NCBI GenBank assembly: GCA_964429805.1 | Contig: CAYSDH010000072.1 | Location: 1-15,998, forward strand | Direction: 5' to 3' | From: CAYSDH01 sp964429805 | Lineage (GTDB): Bacteria > Bacteroidota > Bacteroidia > Flavobacteriales_D > JABDKJ01 | Length of the DNA: 15,998 nt | Shown here: piece after piece, positions 14,006 through 15,998 of the stretch | How positions within the stretch are numbered: position 1 is the first letter of the stretch | Layout: the number at the start of each line of letters is the position of its first letter | Notes under the pieces: model-generated | What the model was told of the DNA's origin: nothing | The model's input: the letters and a program-made list of their open reading frames with translations, nothing else | Database searches by the model: none | Made by a program: the position numbers and the translations under genes

Positions 14006-15043
14006 ATGAAAGTCGCTCTCATTGAAATTTCTGGTTCACATGCAGAATGCTTACCCGCTCAGGTAATCATGCTCAATGAGGCTGGACATGAGATTCACTT
14101 GGTGTATGACAGCAAGCTGAATGGCATTGACGAACTCCGCCCTCATGTCAAAGAAGCGCATGAAGTCTCCTCAGACCTAAGCCCAAAACAGAAAGTCACA
14201 CGTTGTCTGACTTATCTTAAAAATGGGCGCTTTGACTTGATGGTATTTAACACGGCCCAAGGCGGTTTGATGAAGAAAATGTGTTGGAGAGGACTTCCTA
14301 AAGGCCGAAAAATCGGTCTGTTGCACAATGTAAATAAACTGCGAAAGTTAGGCAGTCAGCGCTTTATCAATATGAAGTTAGACGGATACTTGGTGCTCTC
14401 AGAGTATCTCAAAAGAGAGGCGCTCATGGCCAGACCTAGACTCAATGTAGAGTGGTTTTACCCGAGCTTCTTCTACCCTGTTGAGCAGGCAGTAGAAAAG
14501 CCAACTGAAGAAAAGTGGATTGGTATACCAGGGCAAGTTGAGTTGAAACGCAGAGACTACGAGTCACTCATGTCTGCCTTGGAAGCTGACCTTCCGCCTA
14601 GCCATTGGCGTTTTCTATTATTGGGGCCCTCGGATCATGCAAGTGGTGACGGAAACTGGGTGAGAGAGCGTCTGAAAGAAAACGGTCTGGAGAAGCATTT
14701 CGTCATGTTTGAAGGTCATCTCGACCATAGAGAGTTTCATGCCTACCTCAAGCAGTGCGATGTGATATTGCCACTTAATCACAGGGTTAATGGGAAAACA
14801 GATTACTTAAAAGACCAGATTTCAGGAGCTTGGAATCTGGCTTATGCCTATGCCAAACCCTTGCTTTTGCCTACAGAGTATAATCACCTCGAAGACTTTA
14901 AGGGCAGTGCTCATTTCTATAAGAAAGATGCGCTGACCAAGCGTATGGAGTCCGTTTTGAGTGGCCAATCAGATGTGCAGGCGCTTAGGCGACACAGCTA
15001 TGAGTTTCACAAAGAAAGATACTTGAAGTTTGTCGGGGCTTAA
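14006..15043 (+). CDS. GT-B fold glycosyltransferase-like protein
   Basis: A 345-residue cytoplasmic protein with the two-lobed layout of GT-B enzymes. The first lobe starts MKVALIEISGSHAECLPAQV and contains LMVFNTAQGG and GLLHNVNKL; the second includes WIGIPGQVELKRRDYESLM, FLLLGPSD and FVMFEGHLDHREFHAYLKQCDVIL, the usual GT4-like region where a strand-helix leads to DVIL-P, followed by AYAKPLLLP. A clear ExxxxxxxE motif is not seen, so catalysis is not proven. The substrate is unknown; such proteins often act on cell-surface polysaccharides. It stands alone here with its own promoter, not in a polysaccharide cluster. Confidence 0.72.
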   Translation: MKVALIEISGSHAECLPAQVIMLNEAGHEIHLVYDSKLNGIDELRPHVKEAHEVSSDLSPKQKVTRCLTYLKNGRFDLMVFNTAQGGLMKKMCWRGLPKGRKIGLLHNVNKLRKLGSQRFINMKLDGYLVLSEYLKREALMARPRLNVEWFYPSFFYPVEQAVEKPTEEKWIGIPGQVELKRRDYESLMSALEADLPPSHWRFLLLGPSDHASGDGNWVRERLKENGLEKHFVMFEGHLDHREFHAYLKQCDVILPLNHRVNGKTDYLKDQISGAWNLAYAYAKPLLLPTEYNHLEDFKGSAHFYKKDALTKRMESVLSGQSDVQALRRHSYEFHKERYLKFVGA

Positions 15044-15099
15044 TCAGCAGCGCTTGGCTACTGGCTAATCCGTGTTGCAATACAATCGGGAAGTTCGAA

Positions 15100-15378
15100 C
15101 TACTCTATCTCGGCACTTAGACCTCTGTTTAGTAACTCTGAGCACATGGGCTTTAATTCTTCAAATGAGCCGCGCTTAACTGCACACTTGCCCTTGTAAT
15201 GCACCAAGAAAGTACATTGCTCGGCTTGAACAACATCATGGCTACATACATCTACAAGGCTGTCAATGACCCAATCAAACGTGTTGACATCATCGTTGTA
15301 AAGCACGATGTCTTTTTGGGCAGTCTCTTCTACTAGTTCTTGAACTGACTCTTTAACTAATACATCTAAATCTCCCAT
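15100..15378 (-). CDS. clpS: ClpS, adaptor of the ClpAP/ClpCP protease
   Basis: A 92-residue cytoplasmic protein that presents N-degron substrates to the Clp unfoldase. The core runs from DIVLYNDDVNTFDWVIDSL through DVVQAEQCTFLVHYKGKCAV to the C-terminal LNRGLSAEI, with the invariant NDD and the substrate-pocket Thr/Val region. VHYKGKCAVKRGSFEELKPM is characteristic of the Bacteroidota version. The start ATG at 15378 gives a normal N-terminal tail of about 25 residues. A one-mismatch -7 box (TATCTTTA, minus strand) lies upstream. The next gene upstream, a SPOR-like protein, ends 36 bases before it, so both may be co-transcribed. It converges with the glycosyltransferase gene. Confidence 0.92.
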   Translation of the reverse strand: MGDLDVLVKESVQELVEETAQKDIVLYNDDVNTFDWVIDSLVDVCSHDVVQAEQCTFLVHYKGKCAVKRGSFEELKPMCSELLNRGLSAEIE

Positions 15379-15414
15379 AGAACCCTTTATTGCTTCTGGT
15401 AGTAAAGATACGGA

Positions 15415-15998
15415 TCATTTAAGCAGAATATCAAGTGCTTGCTTTACTGGTATCTCTTTCTCACCATCAAACGCGATGATGTTTGCGTTTCGTATTCCTC
15501 GCTCGAGATAAGTCTCTTTCCAGGTTCTGGCTTCATTATATGTCAGCATTGATTTTGTGCTGTAGATGAAGGCACCATCACTGGCTTGGCTAAACTCTAC
15601 TTGGTCTTCAAAGTCAAGTATCACTTTTACCTCTTCATCAGGAATACGGTCGTAGTATGGTCCCATTCTAATCTTAAAGCCGATGCTATTTGCCTCATTG
15701 GCGTCAAACAGCTCAGAGGTGCTCACCATCTCCCACACAGCCTGACCTTCTTGGGCTTCTTGCAACTCACTGAGCTCATTTACCTCTATAAGTACTCCTT
15801 CACCTTCTTCAGAAACTATAGATGCCGCTTTAGACAACGCAATTCGTTCACCGTTATAATAAGCTGTTACAAAGGCATCTGCAACACCTTTGTTGACTAC
15901 GTTGTCTTTCCACTTTTCAGCCACTTCTACATCGTCAAATATTACTGATGAGTACTTGATAAGCCCATTAGACATCAACTCTGAATTAAGCGGACTGA
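15415..15998 (-). CDS. SPOR-like repeat protein, 5' part beyond window
   Basis: The frame stays open to the right edge, so this is the C-terminal 193 or so residues of a larger protein; an apparent start near 15978 (TTG followed by ATG) lies within a repeat and is not believed. Two SPOR-like units are visible: one from the edge (LNSELMSNGLIKYSS, then AEKWKDNVVNKGVADAFVTAY and YNGERIALSKA) and one near the end (FKIRMGPYYDRIP, VFIYST-like strand FIYSTKSMLTY, ARTWKETYLERGIRNANIIAF, DGEKEIPVKQALDIL). The pattern of a GPYY strand, a K/E-rich helix and an AFVxAYxNG strand is known from envelope-associated Bacteroidota proteins and may bind peptidoglycan glycan; this is inference. Confidence 0.75.
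   Translation of the reverse strand, partial: SPLNSELMSNGLIKYSSVIFDDVEVAEKWKDNVVNKGVADAFVTAYYNGERIALSKAASIVSEEGEGVLIEVNELSELQEAQEGQAVWEMVSTSELFDANEANSIGFKIRMGPYYDRIPDEEVKVILDFEDQVEFSQASDGAFIYSTKSMLTYNEARTWKETYLERGIRNANIIAFDGEKEIPVKQALDILLK

Noticed and set aside
15092..15101. AGTTCGAACT palindrome between the glycosyltransferase and clpS genes
   Set aside because: Only ten bases, overlaps the clpS stop, no T run and no loop; probably chance.

Overview
The window looks like an ordinary chromosomal stretch from a free-living, probably marine or aquatic member of the Bacteroidota (Flavobacteriia-like). The evidence is: a secreted repeat protein with a type IX secretion (T9SS) type A C-terminal domain; many lipoproteins with LxSC-type lipoboxes; Bacteroidota-typical families (DUF4846, DUF547, a flavobacterial-type ClpS, SPOR-like repeat proteins); and TAnnTTTG -7 promoter boxes in place of sigma70-type -10 boxes, mostly without Shine-Dalgarno sequences. 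I see no phage, plasmid, IS element, CRISPR array, tRNA or rRNA.

Left part (1-2230): a GT2-fold glycosyltransferase of the TIGR04283 (arsenosugar-associated) type on the minus strand, divergent from a DUF547 lipoprotein and an exported single-domain rhodanese. Region 2231-2714 holds no gene. It contains an imperfect tandem repeat of period 182 bp, each copy carrying a small hairpin, and then a bidirectional terminator shared with a convergent small lipoprotein gene.

Middle (3219-9554): a PhoX/DUF839-family phosphatase gene is broken by two in-frame stop codons nine bases apart, each one base from a glutamate codon; a lipocalin-like lipoprotein gene overlaps its end. Then come a T9SS-secreted repeat protein, a convergent SDR oxidoreductase, and a metal module: a DtxR/MntR-type repressor overlapping by one base a ZIP metal transporter. 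A perfect palindrome lies in the intergenic region upstream of the repressor and is a good candidate operator for both divergent promoters. SmpB follows.

Right part (9555-15998): a short conserved hypothetical protein with an unusually clear promoter and Shine-Dalgarno; a PaaE-like ferredoxin-NADPH reductase with fused 2Fe-2S domain; a divergent helical protein; a probable operon of PlsC-type acyltransferase and ArsC/LMW-phosphatase-like protein; a DUF4846 protein; a GT-B glycosyltransferase; and, on the minus strand, ClpS and the C-terminal part of a SPOR-like repeat protein that runs off the right edge.

The observations most worth a second look are the double nonsense PhoX pseudogene, the candidate DtxR/MntR operator, the tandem repeat with a conserved hairpin, and a set of TAnnTTTG boxes 4-5 bases from start codons that imply leaderless mRNAs. 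I did not find a convincing new multi-gene system.
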